Shown here: positions 36,010 to 44,752 of the stretch, piece by piece
Position numbering within the stretch: the stretch's first letter is position 1
Layout: each line of letters opens with the position of its first letter
Origin: Celeribacter halophilus
Lineage (GTDB): Bacteria > Pseudomonadota > Alphaproteobacteria > Rhodobacterales > Rhodobacteraceae
DNA length: 64,000 nt
Reading direction: 5' to 3'
NCBI RefSeq assembly: GCF_900114135.1
Contig: NZ_FORY01000003.1
Coordinates: 124,001 to 188,000, forward strand
Notes under the pieces: generated by a model
What the model saw: only the letters and a program-made list of their open reading frames with translations
Told to the model about the DNA's origin: nothing
Databases searched by the model: none
Translations under genes and position numbers: made by a program

Positions 36010-39000
36010 CGATGACTCCGCAAGAGCCGACGCCCGCGCCCGAAACCGAAAACGCCACGCAAGAGCCTGCGCAAGTGGAGCGTGCCGGTCTGGCCAATCT
36101 CTTCATTTCACGCCCGATTTTCGCCATTGTGATCAACCTTCTGGTGCTGATCGCAGGGCTTGCAGCCTTAAATGCCGTCGATGTGCGCGAGATGCCGGAT
36201 GTGGACCAGCCGGTGCTTTCCGTGCGCACAAGCTATGACGGCGCTGTGCCGGAGACCGTGGATCGTGAAGTGACACAGGTGCTCGAAGAGGCGCTGAGCG
36301 CCTTGGACGGAGTGGCCTATATCGAGAGCACCTCGTCGAGCGAAAGCAGCCGGATCACCATTGATCTGTCCGATGGCACCGATATCGACGTGGCCGCCAA
36401 CGAGGCGCGCGAGATCGTCTCGGAAACCGTGCGGCAACTGCCCGACGATATTGACGATCCGACCGTGACCAAATCCGACACAAACGGCGATGCGATCATC
36501 CGGCTGGCGGTTCTGGGCGATGTGCCCTTGGCAGAGCTGACACAGATTGCGGAGACCACGGTCTATGACCGGCTGTCTCTGATTGACGGGATTGCAGAAA
36601 TCACCATTCGCGGCGACCGGTCCAACGAATTTCGCGTTCTGGTCAATATGCCCTCGCTCTTGAGCCGTGGCCTGACCATGTTCGACGTCTCCGACGCGCT
36701 GGAAGCGCTGCGTGACGACACGCCTCTGGGCTCGCTTGACACCTCGGCGCAAAGCCTGTCGCTGCGGGTGGGCAATGAGGAGGTGACACCGGAGATCATC
36801 GGCAACCTGCCGATCAACGCCTATACACGCGTCAATGATGTGGCCTTTGTCCAATACGGGCCGGAAGAGCGCGACACCTCCGCGCGGGTGAATGGCAAAA
36901 CCGCTATTGGCATCGACATCACGCGCCAGTCTGTCGGCAACACGCTCACGATCTCCAAGGATGTGCGTGCGGCTGTGGCGGAACTGGCCGAGGATATGCC
37001 CGAAGGGGTGGAGCTCTTGATCACCTCGGATGACGGGGTGTTTATCGAAAGCTCGATCAACGAGGTGGTCAACTCCATCGGTCTGGCCACGCTGATCGTG
37101 GTGTTTGTGATTTTTGCCTTTCTGCGCTCCGTGCGTGCCACGCTGATCCCTGCGCTGACCATTCCTGTGGCACTGGTGGGGACGATTGCGGCGATCTGGC
37201 TCACCGGCTTTTCGGTGAACACCATCAGCCTTCTGGCCTTGGTTCTGGCAACCGGTATGGTGGTGGATGATGCCATCGTGGTGATCGAGAACATCGTGCG
37301 CAAACGCAAGGAGGGCATGGGGCCTTTCGCAGCGGCGGCTGCGGGCACGAACGAGGTGTTCTTTGCGGTGATCTCGACCACGGCCACGCTGGCGGCGGTG
37401 TTTATCCCGATTTCCTTCCTGCCCGGACAGGCGGGAGGGGTGTTCAGCGAATTCGGCTTTGTGCTGGCCTTCGCGGTGACGCTGTCCTCGATCACGGCGC
37501 TGACGCTCGCGCCGGTTCTGGCGGCCTTTCTCGATCCGGGCAAGGCTGAAGGCGCTCTGGACGAGGATGCGCAGGACAAGCGCCCCTCATGGGCCATGCG
37601 GGCCTTTGACATGGTCATGGACCGCGCCATTCGCGCACCTCTTGTCGTGATTTCGATTGCTGGCGCTATGGTGATCATTGCGCTGGGCTCGGCCAGCACC
37701 CTGTCGTCGAGCATCACGCCCTCGGAAGATCGCGGCTTCTTTTTGATCTTTGCCCGCGGAGCCAGCGATTCCACCGTCGATTATGTCGAGGAACAAGTGC
37801 TTGAAATCGAGGAAATTCTCGATCCTTACCGCGCTTCGGGCGAGGTGGATGCGGTGCAGAGCATCATCGGCATCGGAGGCGGCAATGCGCTGGTGATCGT
37901 GCGTTTGGCCGACTGGAACGACCGCGCCCGCAGCCAGCAGGAGATTGCCGCCGAGTTGAGCCGCTCTGTCTCGCGTGTGCCGGGGATTCAGGCGTCGGTC
38001 CGCTCGACCAACAGTCTCAACATTCGCGGCGCGGGGCGGGGTCTGACCTTTGCCGTGACGGGCAACAATATCGAAGCGATGACCGCTGCGGCCGAAGAGC
38101 TTGTCGAAGCCATGTCCTCCGACGAGATGTTCCTCAATCCGCAGCTTTCGGATGATGCGGTCTCCGCCGAGATGGAAGTGGTGATTGATGACCAGATGGC
38201 AGGGGCATTCGGGCTGACCAAATCCGAGATCACCGAGCTGATCAGCGCGATGGTTCAAGGGATTGTGCCCGTGTCGGTCTTCATTGATGACACCGAGGTG
38301 GATGTGAACCTGATGTCCGGCGGCGCGCCGATTGATGATCCTACGGATATTGAATCGATCTATCTGCAACTGGACAATGGCGAATTCGTGCCGCTGTCTG
38401 CGGCGGCGAAGCTGGAAATGACGGTGAGCCAGTCCACTGTGAGCCGTCAGGCCGGTGCGCTTGCGGTGAGTGTGCAGGCCAACCTTGGCGAAGGGGTTAG
38501 TCTCGGAGAAGCCGCCAGCCGGATGCAGGAACTGGCCACCGACATGTTGCCCGACGATATGGGCATCGTGCTGACCGGCGAGGCGGCGAGCCTGAGCAGC
38601 AGCCAGCACGCCATGTATATGGTCTTTGCGGTGGCTGGGATTGTCGTGTTGCTGGTGCTGGCTGCGCAGTTCGAAAGCCTGACAAGCGCCGTGGTGATTA
38701 TGCTCACCGTGCCCTTCGGGATTGCGGCAGCACTGATGACGATCAAGCTCAGTGGCGGCTCGCTCAACTATTACAGTCAGATCGGCCTTGTGATGCTGAT
38801 CGGTGTGATGGCCAAGAACGGCATTCTCATCGTCGAATTTGCCAACCAGTTGCGCGAGGCGGGGCAAGACATCGACACGGCCATCCGCAACGCGCTGCGG
38901 CTGCGCATCCGGCCTGTGATGATGACCATGATCTCTACAGTCTTCGGCGGGCTGCCCTTGGTGCTGACGTCGGGTGCCGGAGCCGAGGCGCGGATTGCCG

Positions 39001-39182
39001 TGGGCTGGGTGATCGTCGGCGGGCTGGGCTTTGCCACCGTCTTCACCCTGTTCCTCACGCCCGTGTTCTACCGTCTGCTGGCGGGCTATGGCGGGCTTCC
39101 CGGTGGGGCGAAGAAACGTCTGCATCTGGAACGCGGCGCGTTTTTCGGTGCGGCGAAAGGCGCGGCCTCCGGTAATACCTGA
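36006..39182 (+). CDS. RND multidrug efflux pump permease
   Basis: A 1058-aa resistance-nodulation-division transporter of the AcrB/MexF-like HAE1 group, driven by the proton gradient. The first helix is LFISRPIFAIVINLLVLIAGLAALNAVDVREMPDVDQPVLSVRTSYDGAVPETVDREVTQVLE. The proton relay aspartates are visible in LATGMVVDDAIVVIENI (helix 4), and helix 10-12 segments include GVMAKNGILIVEFANQLREAG. Two large periplasmic loops are present. It overlaps the adaptor by 4 bases. An N-terminal extension of about 25 Glu/Pro-rich residues precedes the first helix. Confidence 0.96.
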   Translation: MTMTPQEPTPAPETENATQEPAQVERAGLANLFISRPIFAIVINLLVLIAGLAALNAVDVREMPDVDQPVLSVRTSYDGAVPETVDREVTQVLEEALSALDGVAYIESTSSSESSRITIDLSDGTDIDVAANEAREIVSETVRQLPDDIDDPTVTKSDTNGDAIIRLAVLGDVPLAELTQIAETTVYDRLSLIDGIAEITIRGDRSNEFRVLVNMPSLLSRGLTMFDVSDALEALRDDTPLGSLDTSAQSLSLRVGNEEVTPEIIGNLPINAYTRVNDVAFVQYGPEERDTSARVNGKTAIGIDITRQSVGNTLTISKDVRAAVAELAEDMPEGVELLITSDDGVFIESSINEVVNSIGLATLIVVFVIFAFLRSVRATLIPALTIPVALVGTIAAIWLTGFSVNTISLLALVLATGMVVDDAIVVIENIVRKRKEGMGPFAAAAAGTNEVFFAVISTTATLAAVFIPISFLPGQAGGVFSEFGFVLAFAVTLSSITALTLAPVLAAFLDPGKAEGALDEDAQDKRPSWAMRAFDMVMDRAIRAPLVVISIAGAMVIIALGSASTLSSSITPSEDRGFFLIFARGASDSTVDYVEEQVLEIEEILDPYRASGEVDAVQSIIGIGGGNALVIVRLADWNDRARSQQEIAAELSRSVSRVPGIQASVRSTNSLNIRGAGRGLTFAVTGNNIEAMTAAAEELVEAMSSDEMFLNPQLSDDAVSAEMEVVIDDQMAGAFGLTKSEITELISAMVQGIVPVSVFIDDTEVDVNLMSGGAPIDDPTDIESIYLQLDNGEFVPLSAAAKLEMTVSQSTVSRQAGALAVSVQANLGEGVSLGEAASRMQELATDMLPDDMGIVLTGEAASLSSSQHAMYMVFAVAGIVVLLVLAAQFESLTSAVVIMLTVPFGIAAALMTIKLSGGSLNYYSQIGLVMLIGVMAKNGILIVEFANQLREAGQDIDTAIRNALRLRIRPVMMTMISTVFGGLPLVLTSGAGAEARIAVGWVIVGGLGFATVFTLFLTPVFYRLLAGYGGLPGGAKKRLHLERGAFFGAAKGAASGNT

Positions 39183-39203
39183 CACGGCAATACATGGCAG
39201 AGT

Positions 39204-39232
39204 GGGGCTTGGGAACACTCCCGAGCCCCTTT
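39204..39232 (+). terminator. Terminator after RND operon
   Basis: An 11-bp stem (39204-39214 with 39219-39229, one G-U pair), loop ACAC, then TTT. It lies 21 bases after the pump stop. Confidence 0.75.
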
Positions 39233-39377
39233 GCCACGGTGCTATGGCGATGGTGTTCGCCGTCGCTTTGCGGTAACTTGGGCGCGTTCGGGCCTTATCC
39301 GTTTGCGCCGTGATGGTGTGATCCTCACACGCACTGGTATGAGTGCAGGCAGGATCTTTGACAGGATCGTGGAATAG

Positions 39378-39406
39378 TTTGCTTCGCTTTTGTCACTTGG
39401 TATAAG
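39378..39406 (+). promoter_or_regulatory. Putative rlmE promoter
   Basis: TATAAG at 39401-39406 is a good -10 match, with a weak -35 (TTTGCT, 39378-39383) at 17-base spacing. It lies 27 bases upstream of rlmE. The rest of 39233-39377 shows no gene. Confidence 0.4.
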
Positions 39407-39433
39407 GCCGTTCGATCAAAGGATGCGAAAACC

Positions 39434-40150
39434 ATGGCTGGCAAGAAGAAAACAGGAGCGACCTCTGGGCGCGGTGCGCGCGATTTGCGTGTGAAGGTGA
39501 AGTCGGCGCGCGGGCGCAAACTCAGCTCGACGCTATGGTTGGAGCGGCAGTTGAACGACCCCTATGTCAAACGCGCGCGCGAAGAGGGCTACCGTGGCCG
39601 TGCGGCGTTCAAGATTCAGGAAATCGACGACAAGTTCCGCTTTCTCGTGCCCGGTGCGCGGGTGGTTGATCTGGGCTGTGCGCCCGGCGGCTGGTGTCAG
39701 GTGGCGGTGAAGCGGGTCAACTCGCTGGGCGAGAAGTCCGGCAAGAAGATCGGCACCATTCTGGGCGTCGATCTGCAAGAGGTCGAACCGATCCCGGGCA
39801 CGGAAATCCACCAGCTTGATTTCATGGAAGACGGCGCGGACGATCAGGTCAAGGAATGGCTGGGCGGCGAGGCGGATGTGGTCATGTCGGACATGGCTGC
39901 GGCCTCTTCGGGCCATAAACAGACCGACCACCTGCGGATCATGGCGCTGTGCGAAGCGGCCGCCTATCTGGCCTTTGACGTGCTCTCGCCGGGCGGCACT
40001 TTTGTCGCCAAGGTTCTGGCGGGCGGGGCCGAGGGCGATTTGCAGAAATTGCTGAAACAGAAATTCCAGAAGGTGCAGCATTTCAAGCCGCCTTCATCTC
40101 GTTCCGACAGTTCCGAGAAATTCGTCGTGGCGACAGGGTTCCGTGGCTAG
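39434..40150 (+). CDS. rlmE: 23S rRNA U2552 2'-O-methyltransferase
   Basis: A 238-aa RrmJ/FtsJ methyltransferase that methylates U2552 in the A loop of 23S rRNA using SAM. The catalytic K-D-K-E tetrad is K60 ([10 protein letters not shown]), D153 (VVMSDMA), K193 (GGTFVAKVL) and E228 ([11 protein letters not shown]). The SAM loop is [15 protein letters not shown]. An N-terminal basic extension of about 25 residues ([27 protein letters not shown]) is usual in alphaproteobacteria. The stop lies inside the next gene by 8 bases. Confidence 0.96.
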   Translation: MAGKKKTGATSGRGARDLRVKVKSARGRKLSSTLWLERQLNDPYVKRAREEGYRGRAAFKIQEIDDKFRFLVPGARVVDLGCAPGGWCQVAVKRVNSLGEKSGKKIGTILGVDLQEVEPIPGTEIHQLDFMEDGADDQVKEWLGGEADVVMSDMAAASSGHKQTDHLRIMALCEAAAYLAFDVLSPGGTFVAKVLAGGAEGDLQKLLKQKFQKVQHFKPPSSRSDSSEKFVVATGFRG

Positions 40151-41213
40151 CGCCGTGTTGCGGCTCAAGGCCGGATCGCTTGATCTGGCGTTTGATCCGG
40201 CGGTGGGCAATATCCGGCAGTTCTCTGTTGCAGGGCGCGGGATTTTGCATCGCGCCCATTGGGTCGGCACGGATCAGGCACAGGCCGCAGGCAGCGTGAT
40301 TGACGCCCATCTGGCGGGGGATTTCCTTGCAGCGCCTTTCGGGGCCTCCGATCTGGTGAATGATCCGCCTCATGGCTGGAGCGCTAATTCGCCGTGGGCC
40401 TTGCAGTCCCACAACCAGAGCGCAACGGATGCGCAGATGGTGCTGGCGCTGGAACGTCCTGTGATGGGGGCGCAGATCATCAAAGAGATCACGCTGCGCG
40501 CCGCCCAGCCGGTGCTCTATCAGCGTCACCGGATTGCGGGCGGGACGGGCGGACTGACCTTTGCGCATCACCCGATGATCCGCGTCTCCGGTGGCGATCA
40601 CATTGCGGTCTCACCGAAGCGGGCGGCGCTGACGCCGGAGGAACCGCTGGAACCGGCGCATCTTCTGGCCTGTCCTGCACGCAGCATAGAGTTGACGCGA
40701 TTTCCGAGCAAGAACGGGCAAGCTATTGATTTGTCATATTACCCGCAGAGTGTCGGTCACGAGGATTTCGTCACGTTTGTGGAAGCGGACACGGAGGGCC
40801 TCGGCTGGACCGCTGTGTCACGGGCGCGCGAGGGTGACATTGTCATCTTTGTGAAAGACAGCCGAGTGATGCCGGTCACGATGTTCTGGATGTCGAACGG
40901 CGGACGGGGCTACGCGCCTTGGGACGGGCGGCATGTCGGTGTGTTGGGCGTCGAGGACGGTTGTGCTGCGGGGGCTGCCGGACACCGCGCGGCCCTTGGT
41001 GACAATGCCGTGGCGCGTGAAGGCGTGGCGACGGCGCTGACGCTTGGTGCGGGTGTGGAGCATATCCTGCGCCACGCAATCGCTGTGATCGCACAGCCGG
41101 AGGGCTGGCAGGGGGTGGCGGATATTCGCTTTGAAGATGATCGGATGCGGATCATCGGGCAGGGCGGCGAGGTGCTTTTCTTGCCCTTCGAGACCGCCTT
41201 TTTCGCGTCCTGA
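40143..41213 (+). CDS. Uncharacterised protein, possible mutarotase-like fold
   Basis: A 356-aa soluble protein. The beta-rich sequence, with [29 protein letters not shown] at the N-terminus, [21 protein letters not shown] in the centre and [28 protein letters not shown] later, resembles the galactose-mutarotase-like sugar-binding fold. The start is a GTG at 40143, overlapping rlmE by 8 bases; a GTG at 40155 is an alternative. No catalytic residues can be assigned. It is co-transcribed with rlmE. Confidence 0.6.
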   Translation: MASAVLRLKAGSLDLAFDPAVGNIRQFSVAGRGILHRAHWVGTDQAQAAGSVIDAHLAGDFLAAPFGASDLVNDPPHGWSANSPWALQSHNQSATDAQMVLALERPVMGAQIIKEITLRAAQPVLYQRHRIAGGTGGLTFAHHPMIRVSGGDHIAVSPKRAALTPEEPLEPAHLLACPARSIELTRFPSKNGQAIDLSYYPQSVGHEDFVTFVEADTEGLGWTAVSRAREGDIVIFVKDSRVMPVTMFWMSNGGRGYAPWDGRHVGVLGVEDGCAAGAAGHRAALGDNAVAREGVATALTLGAGVEHILRHAIAVIAQPEGWQGVADIRFEDDRMRIIGQGGEVLFLPFETAFFAS

Positions 41214-41345
41214 ATTTTGCGCCCTGAAGTATCCTGAGACTGTCCCAACCTGAGGGCGGGGTGTCGGATTGACCGGTAATCGATTGATGTTGTGGCTATC
41301 GCATTTTTCGCGGGGCTCAGGTCAATCGCGACAGGGTTTTGCTTT

Positions 41346-41359
41346 CTGATCCAGATCAA
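41346..41359. promoter_or_regulatory. FNR/FnrL-type binding site upstream of nsrR
   Basis: CTGAT-CCAG-ATCAA matches the FNR consensus TTGAT-N4-ATCAA at 9 of 10 conserved positions. It lies 77 bases before the Rrf2 gene start, upstream of a palindrome at 41375-41389, a position where an anaerobic activator could act. Confidence 0.6.
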
Positions 41360-41374
41360 CGTCATGGAACCGCG

Positions 41375-41389
41375 AGGTTTTGTAAACCT
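41375..41389. promoter_or_regulatory. Palindrome in nsrR leader
   Basis: A perfect 6-bp inverted repeat, AGGTTT-TGT-AAACCT, starting 15 bases after the FNR-type site and ending 47 bases before the Rrf2 gene start. It could be the autoregulatory operator of the Rrf2 regulator. Confidence 0.4.
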
Positions 41390-41436
41390 GCCGCGTAACT
41401 TTGTGCCACTGTTTGCCCTGACGGAGACCACCTGCC

Positions 41437-41922
41437 ATGCGTCTGACGATGAGAACCAACCTCGCTATGCGCGTGCTGATGGCCTGTGCCGTGAACGACG
41501 GGCGGATGGTGCGCCGTGCGGGCATTGCCAAGGTGGTCAATGCGTCGGAAAACCATCTGGCGCAGGTGGTGCATCTTCTGGCGAGTGAGGGCTATATCGT
41601 GACCACGCGCGGGCGTGCTGGCGGGATCGTTCTGGCGCACCGTCCCGAAGCCATTTCTATCGGTGAGGTGTTCCGGCATTTCGAGGCCCATGTGCCCTTT
41701 GCCGAATGTTTCGCGGAGACGGAGAACACCTGCCCGCTGACAGAGACCTGCCGCCTGAGAGTGGCGCTTCATGCCGCTGTGGAGGCATTCTATGGCGTGC
41801 TGGACGATCTGACGCTGGCCGATCTGGTGGCGGATAATGGCGGGCTTGAGGCGCTGTTGCACATGCCGGACCCCGATATGATCCTGCCGAAAGCGGGTTG
41901 CGCGGCGGGGCGGCTCAACTGA
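41437..41922 (+). CDS. nsrR: NsrR-type Rrf2 nitric-oxide regulator
   Basis: A 161-aa Rrf2 transcription factor. The winged HTH (MRLTMRTNLAMRVLMACAVN, IAKVVNASENHLAQVVHLLASEGYIVTTRGRAGGIVLAHRP) is followed by cysteines C91, C99 and C105 (AECFAETENTCPLTETCRLR), the position of the Fe-S ligands in NsrR (C91, C96, C102 in E. coli). The cluster is nitrosylated by NO and repression is then lost. A GGAG lies about 10 bases upstream of the ATG. No NO-detoxification gene is in the window, so its targets are elsewhere. It is convergent with the MFS gene (9-base gap). Confidence 0.85.
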   Translation: MRLTMRTNLAMRVLMACAVNDGRMVRRAGIAKVVNASENHLAQVVHLLASEGYIVTTRGRAGGIVLAHRPEAISIGEVFRHFEAHVPFAECFAETENTCPLTETCRLRVALHAAVEAFYGVLDDLTLADLVADNGGLEALLHMPDPDMILPKAGCAAGRLN

Positions 41923-41931
41923 GCGTGCGGG

Positions 41932-43188
41932 TCAACGTCTGGCCTTGCGCAGATGGGGCTGGTCCGGCTCTTTGAGTGCAAGGATCGCCAGCGCGGAGAG
42001 GCCGAGGCAGATCGGCACAGTGGAGAGCGCCACCGTGTGATCATTGCCGGACAGATCCAGCAGCCAGCCCACGAGAGGCTGGAACACCAAGGCCGCGCCG
42101 ATCCCGATCATGTTGACGAAGGCGGTGACCGTGCCCACGGTGCTCTGGTCCTGACCTTCCTTCGCCATGGCATAGGTGAGCATCTGCGCGCCGCAGAACA
42201 TGCCGCCGAGAAACAGCGCCGCCGAGAGGGCCAGAATATCGCTGCTGCCGGTGAGGATCACCCAGCCCCACGCGAACATTCCCGCCACAGAACCTGCGAA
42301 AATGATCCATTTGCGGTGCCCCAAGGCATCCGAGACCGCGCCCCATAGCACGGACCCCAGCGCCATGCCCCAGAACACCATAGAGACGGCGGTTTCGGAG
42401 GCTACGGCAGAGAGGCCGTGATCGGCCACCAGTTCTTCGTTGCCCCACAGCCCGCCATAGACATTGATCGGCATGTAGATGAGCGCGCCGACAAGCGACA
42501 GGAGCCAGACCTGCGGGCTTTTGACGATCTGTTTGAGCGGGCCGAGCGGGTTCGGGTGGGTGTCCGTGTCGCCCGCCGAGGGGGCATCGCGGTAGAACAG
42601 CAGCGCGAGGAGGAACAGCACCGCCCCGAAGGTGGCTATGGTGAGAAAGGCAGGGCGCCAGCCGATGTGATGGGTGAGCGCTGTGAGCCAGACCACCCCG
42701 ACCGCCGTGCCCAGCATCCCGACTGCGTTCACAAGGCCGGAGAGCATGGCAAAGCGTTTCGGGGCGAACCAGTGGTTGACCACATAGAGCGCACCGACAA
42801 AGGCAAAGGAGGCCCCGAATCCGGTCATCACACGGCCGATGGCGGCGACGGCCAGATTGGGGGCAAGTCCTGTCAGGGCAATGCCACCGGCGCAGAGCGC
42901 AATCGCCGGCACGACAAAGCGCCGTGCGCCCCAGCGGTCAAGCAACAGCCCGACCACGATCTGCATCGGTGCATAGACCCAGAAAAACAGCGAGGAAAAC
43001 ACGCCCAGACCAGCGCTTGTGAGGCCGAGATCGTCGGAGATCAGGCTTGTCGCGGTCGAGGGGGCGATGCGGGAGATGAACTCGAACAGGAAAAACAGCG
43101 CCGCCAGCGTGAAGGCGAGCGGGCCGGTCCATTGTTTCATGCCGTGTTTGTTGCCTTGGGGGCCTGTGTTTTGGGGCCTGTCCTGCAT
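41932..43188 (-). CDS. MFS transporter next to cobO
   Basis: A 418-aa major facilitator protein with 12 helices, from MQDRPQ at 43188. MFS motif A is visible as LLLDRWGARRFVVP after helix 2, and AVSDALGHRKWIIFAG at the corresponding loop of the second half. It resembles the general MFS group of sugar phosphate, nitrate and hexuronate carriers. An ATG at 43140 is a plausible shorter start, and the frame is open to 43329, which would overlap cobO. It is on the same strand as cobO with a 109-base gap, so it may transport a corrinoid precursor or unrelated solute; the substrate is unknown. Confidence 0.8.
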   Translation of the reverse strand: MQDRPQNTGPQGNKHGMKQWTGPLAFTLAALFFLFEFISRIAPSTATSLISDDLGLTSAGLGVFSSLFFWVYAPMQIVVGLLLDRWGARRFVVPAIALCAGGIALTGLAPNLAVAAIGRVMTGFGASFAFVGALYVVNHWFAPKRFAMLSGLVNAVGMLGTAVGVVWLTALTHHIGWRPAFLTIATFGAVLFLLALLFYRDAPSAGDTDTHPNPLGPLKQIVKSPQVWLLSLVGALIYMPINVYGGLWGNEELVADHGLSAVASETAVSMVFWGMALGSVLWGAVSDALGHRKWIIFAGSVAGMFAWGWVILTGSSDILALSAALFLGGMFCGAQMLTYAMAKEGQDQSTVGTVTAFVNMIGIGAALVFQPLVGWLLDLSGNDHTVALSTVPICLGLSALAILALKEPDQPHLRKARR

Positions 43189-43297
43189 GGGGTTCTCTGC
43201 TGTGTTTTCGTGCTCTGGGCGTCCGGCCCTGTCCTTGGACCATTCGTGCAGCCAGGACAAGAGGGGCAGGACAAGAAGGGAGGGCGGGAGTAGAGGC

Positions 43298-43909
43298 TCA
43301 GAACTCCACGCCTTTCTGGGCTTTGACACCTTCCTTGAACGGATGTTTCAGCAGGGTCATCTCGGTCACCAGATCCGCCGCTTCGATCAGTTCCGGCTTG
43401 GCATTGCGCCCCGTCAGGCAGACATGGGTCATGGGCGGTTTTTGAGTCAGCAGGAAGTCCACCACTTCGTCAATGTCGAGATAGTCATAGCGCAGCGCAA
43501 TGTTGATTTCGTCGAGCAGGACGAACGAGATTGCGGGATCAAGGATTTGTTCCTTGGCAATGCGCCAGCCGTTTTGCGCCGCTGCCACATCGCGTTCGCG
43601 GTCTTGGGTTTCCCATGTAAACCCTTCGCCCGAGACGAAAAACCGCACCTCCTCGGGGAATCGTTCACGCAGGAATGTGCGCTCTCCTGTCTCCCAGTTG
43701 CCTTTGATAAACTGCACGACAGCGGCGGGCATACCGTGGCTGATACAGCGCATGATCATGCCGAAACCGGAGGAGGATTTGCCCTTGCCCGCGCCGGTAT
43801 GCACCATGATGAGACCCTTTTCCTCGGTCTTTGTGGCCATCATCTTGTCGCGGGCCGCTTTGATCTTGCGCATCTTTTCATTGTGGCGGGTGGTGAGAGC
43901 ATCGGTCAT
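43298..43909 (-). CDS. cobO: Corrinoid adenosyltransferase CobO
   Basis: A 203-aa ATP:cob(I)alamin adenosyltransferase of the CobO/BtuR type, which attaches the 5'-deoxyadenosyl group to cobalt. The P-loop is HTGAGKGKSSSGFG (about residues 37-50), followed by VVQFIKGNWETGE, FVLLDEINIALRYDYLD and VCLTGRNAKPELIEAADLVTEM, all typical of the family. The ATG at 43909 has GAAAAGG upstream. It is divergent from the riboswitch-led cob operon, about 50 bases away, so it may share that promoter region. Confidence 0.95.
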   Translation of the reverse strand: MTDALTTRHNEKMRKIKAARDKMMATKTEEKGLIMVHTGAGKGKSSSGFGMIMRCISHGMPAAVVQFIKGNWETGERTFLRERFPEEVRFFVSGEGFTWETQDRERDVAAAQNGWRIAKEQILDPAISFVLLDEINIALRYDYLDIDEVVDFLLTQKPPMTHVCLTGRNAKPELIEAADLVTEMTLLKHPFKEGVKAQKGVEF

Positions 43910-43957
43910 GGGCGCGGCCTTTTCTTGACAAGTCGGGAATTTGTCTGGCATCTGGCA

Positions 43958-44145
43958 TCATGCTGGTGCCTGTGTAAACAGGTGAAAAGGGAATGCCGCG
44001 CCGAATGAGGCCAAGGCAGCCGCCCCCGCGACCGTGACCGGAGAGGTTTGCGCACCACTGACCCAACGGGGTCGGGAAGGGCGCAGGACCGACAATCGGG
44101 TAAGCCGATTGAAATCCGCAAGCCGGGAGACCTGCCAGCGTGAAC
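43958..44145 (+). promoter_or_regulatory. Cobalamin (B12) riboswitch
   Basis: All conserved blocks of the AdoCbl riboswitch are present in order: GGTGCC near 43965, GAAAAGGGAA near 43984, AGCCGCCCCCGCGACCGTGACCG at 44018-44040, CCACTGACC at 44054, GGTCGGGAAGG at 44070, and the B12 box AGCCGGGAGACCTGCC at 44121-44136. It controls the plus-strand cob operon. The leader beyond it holds an anti-SD CCTCCC (44224-44229) able to pair with GGGAGG (44260-44265). Confidence 0.95.
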
Positions 44146-44223
44146 CGAATGTTACCGGACGGGGTGTGCCGGGTGACGGGTCATGCCTCCGGCCTGTGCC
44201 GCTTGCAAAACCTGCGCCCCCTT

Positions 44224-44265
44224 CCTCCCGTATCCGGCCCTGAACGCTGTAAACCCCGTGGGAGG
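44224..44265 (+). promoter_or_regulatory. Possible expression-platform hairpin sequestering an SD
   Basis: CCTCCC at 44224-44229 can pair with GGGAGG at 44260-44265 (extended by two G-U pairs). The second arm is the Shine-Dalgarno of the small ORF starting at 44272. This would allow the riboswitch to control translation initiation. RNA folding was not computed. Confidence 0.4.
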
Positions 44266-44271
44266 GACGCG

Positions 44272-44373
44272 ATGACGATGCAAAAGCCCGAGACGCAAAG
44301 GCGGCTCTGTGATCCGCTTGGCCAATGTGAGTTTTGGAGTGACCTGTCGCGCGGGCGGTGCCGTCATGGCTGA
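44272..44373 (+). CDS. 33-aa Cys-containing small protein upstream of DUF1636
   Basis: A 33-codon ORF from an ATG at 44272 with a near-ideal ribosome site (GGGAGGGA, 44260-44267). The peptide has three cysteines (C13, C19, C30) and a His (H32) in DPLGQCEFWSDLSRGRCRHG. The stop overlaps the start of DUF1636 (44366) by 8 bases. It is the first frame after the B12 riboswitch. Either it is a real microprotein, perhaps metal- or cobalt-binding, or a leader ORF that couples translation of the next gene. I know no family for it. The longer frame from 44140 overlaps the riboswitch and lacks a start site. Confidence 0.55.
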   Translation: MTMQKPETQRRLCDPLGQCEFWSDLSRGRCRHG

Positions 44374-44752
44374 CACCGAACTTCTGGTCTGTGTGAAATG
44401 CCGCAAAGGGCAGGAGAGCGCAGAGGACATACGCCCCGGCCAGCGCCTTTTTGACGCCCTGTCGCGCCATGCGCTGCCCGAAGGGCTGCGGCTGCGGGCG
44501 GTGGAATGTCTTCAGAACTGCAACGCGGGCTGCTCTGTGGCGCTGCGCGGGGGCAACCGCTGGACCTATGTCTATGGCGGGCTGGATGCCGAGAGTGATG
44601 CGCCGATGCTCCTTGACGGGGCGGCGCGCTATCACGCGACTGCGGACGGGCTGATCCCGTGGCGCGAACGCCCCGACCATTTCAAACGCAACTGCGTGGC
44701 GCGTGTGCCGCCGCTTGATTTTCCGGATGTAACCCCAGAGGCCGAGACATGA
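44366..44752 (+). CDS. DUF1636 protein (thioredoxin-fold, Cys-rich)
   Basis: A 128-aa protein with cysteines C9, C12, C48, C52 and C56 (VCVKC, ECLQNCNAGCSVAL), a pattern like the 2Fe-2S ferredoxin-like thioredoxin folds. The DUF1636 family is often encoded next to cobW and cobN in alphaproteobacteria and may handle cobalt or metal for corrin insertion, though function is unproven. The start at 44366 has only a weak ribosome site and overlaps the preceding 33-codon ORF. The stop overlaps the cobW start by 4 bases. Confidence 0.85.
   Translation: MADTELLVCVKCRKGQESAEDIRPGQRLFDALSRHALPEGLRLRAVECLQNCNAGCSVALRGGNRWTYVYGGLDAESDAPMLLDGAARYHATADGLIPWRERPDHFKRNCVARVPPLDFPDVTPEAET

Noticed and set aside
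37587-39218. A 543-codon minus-strand frame
   Set aside because: Antisense to the RND permease, which is a clear family member. The His/Arg-rich sequence shows no domain.
44140-44271. Longer version of the small ORF after the riboswitch
   Set aside because: An ATG-like start near 44140 would lie at the edge of the riboswitch and lacks a ribosome site. The ATG at 44272 has a strong one.
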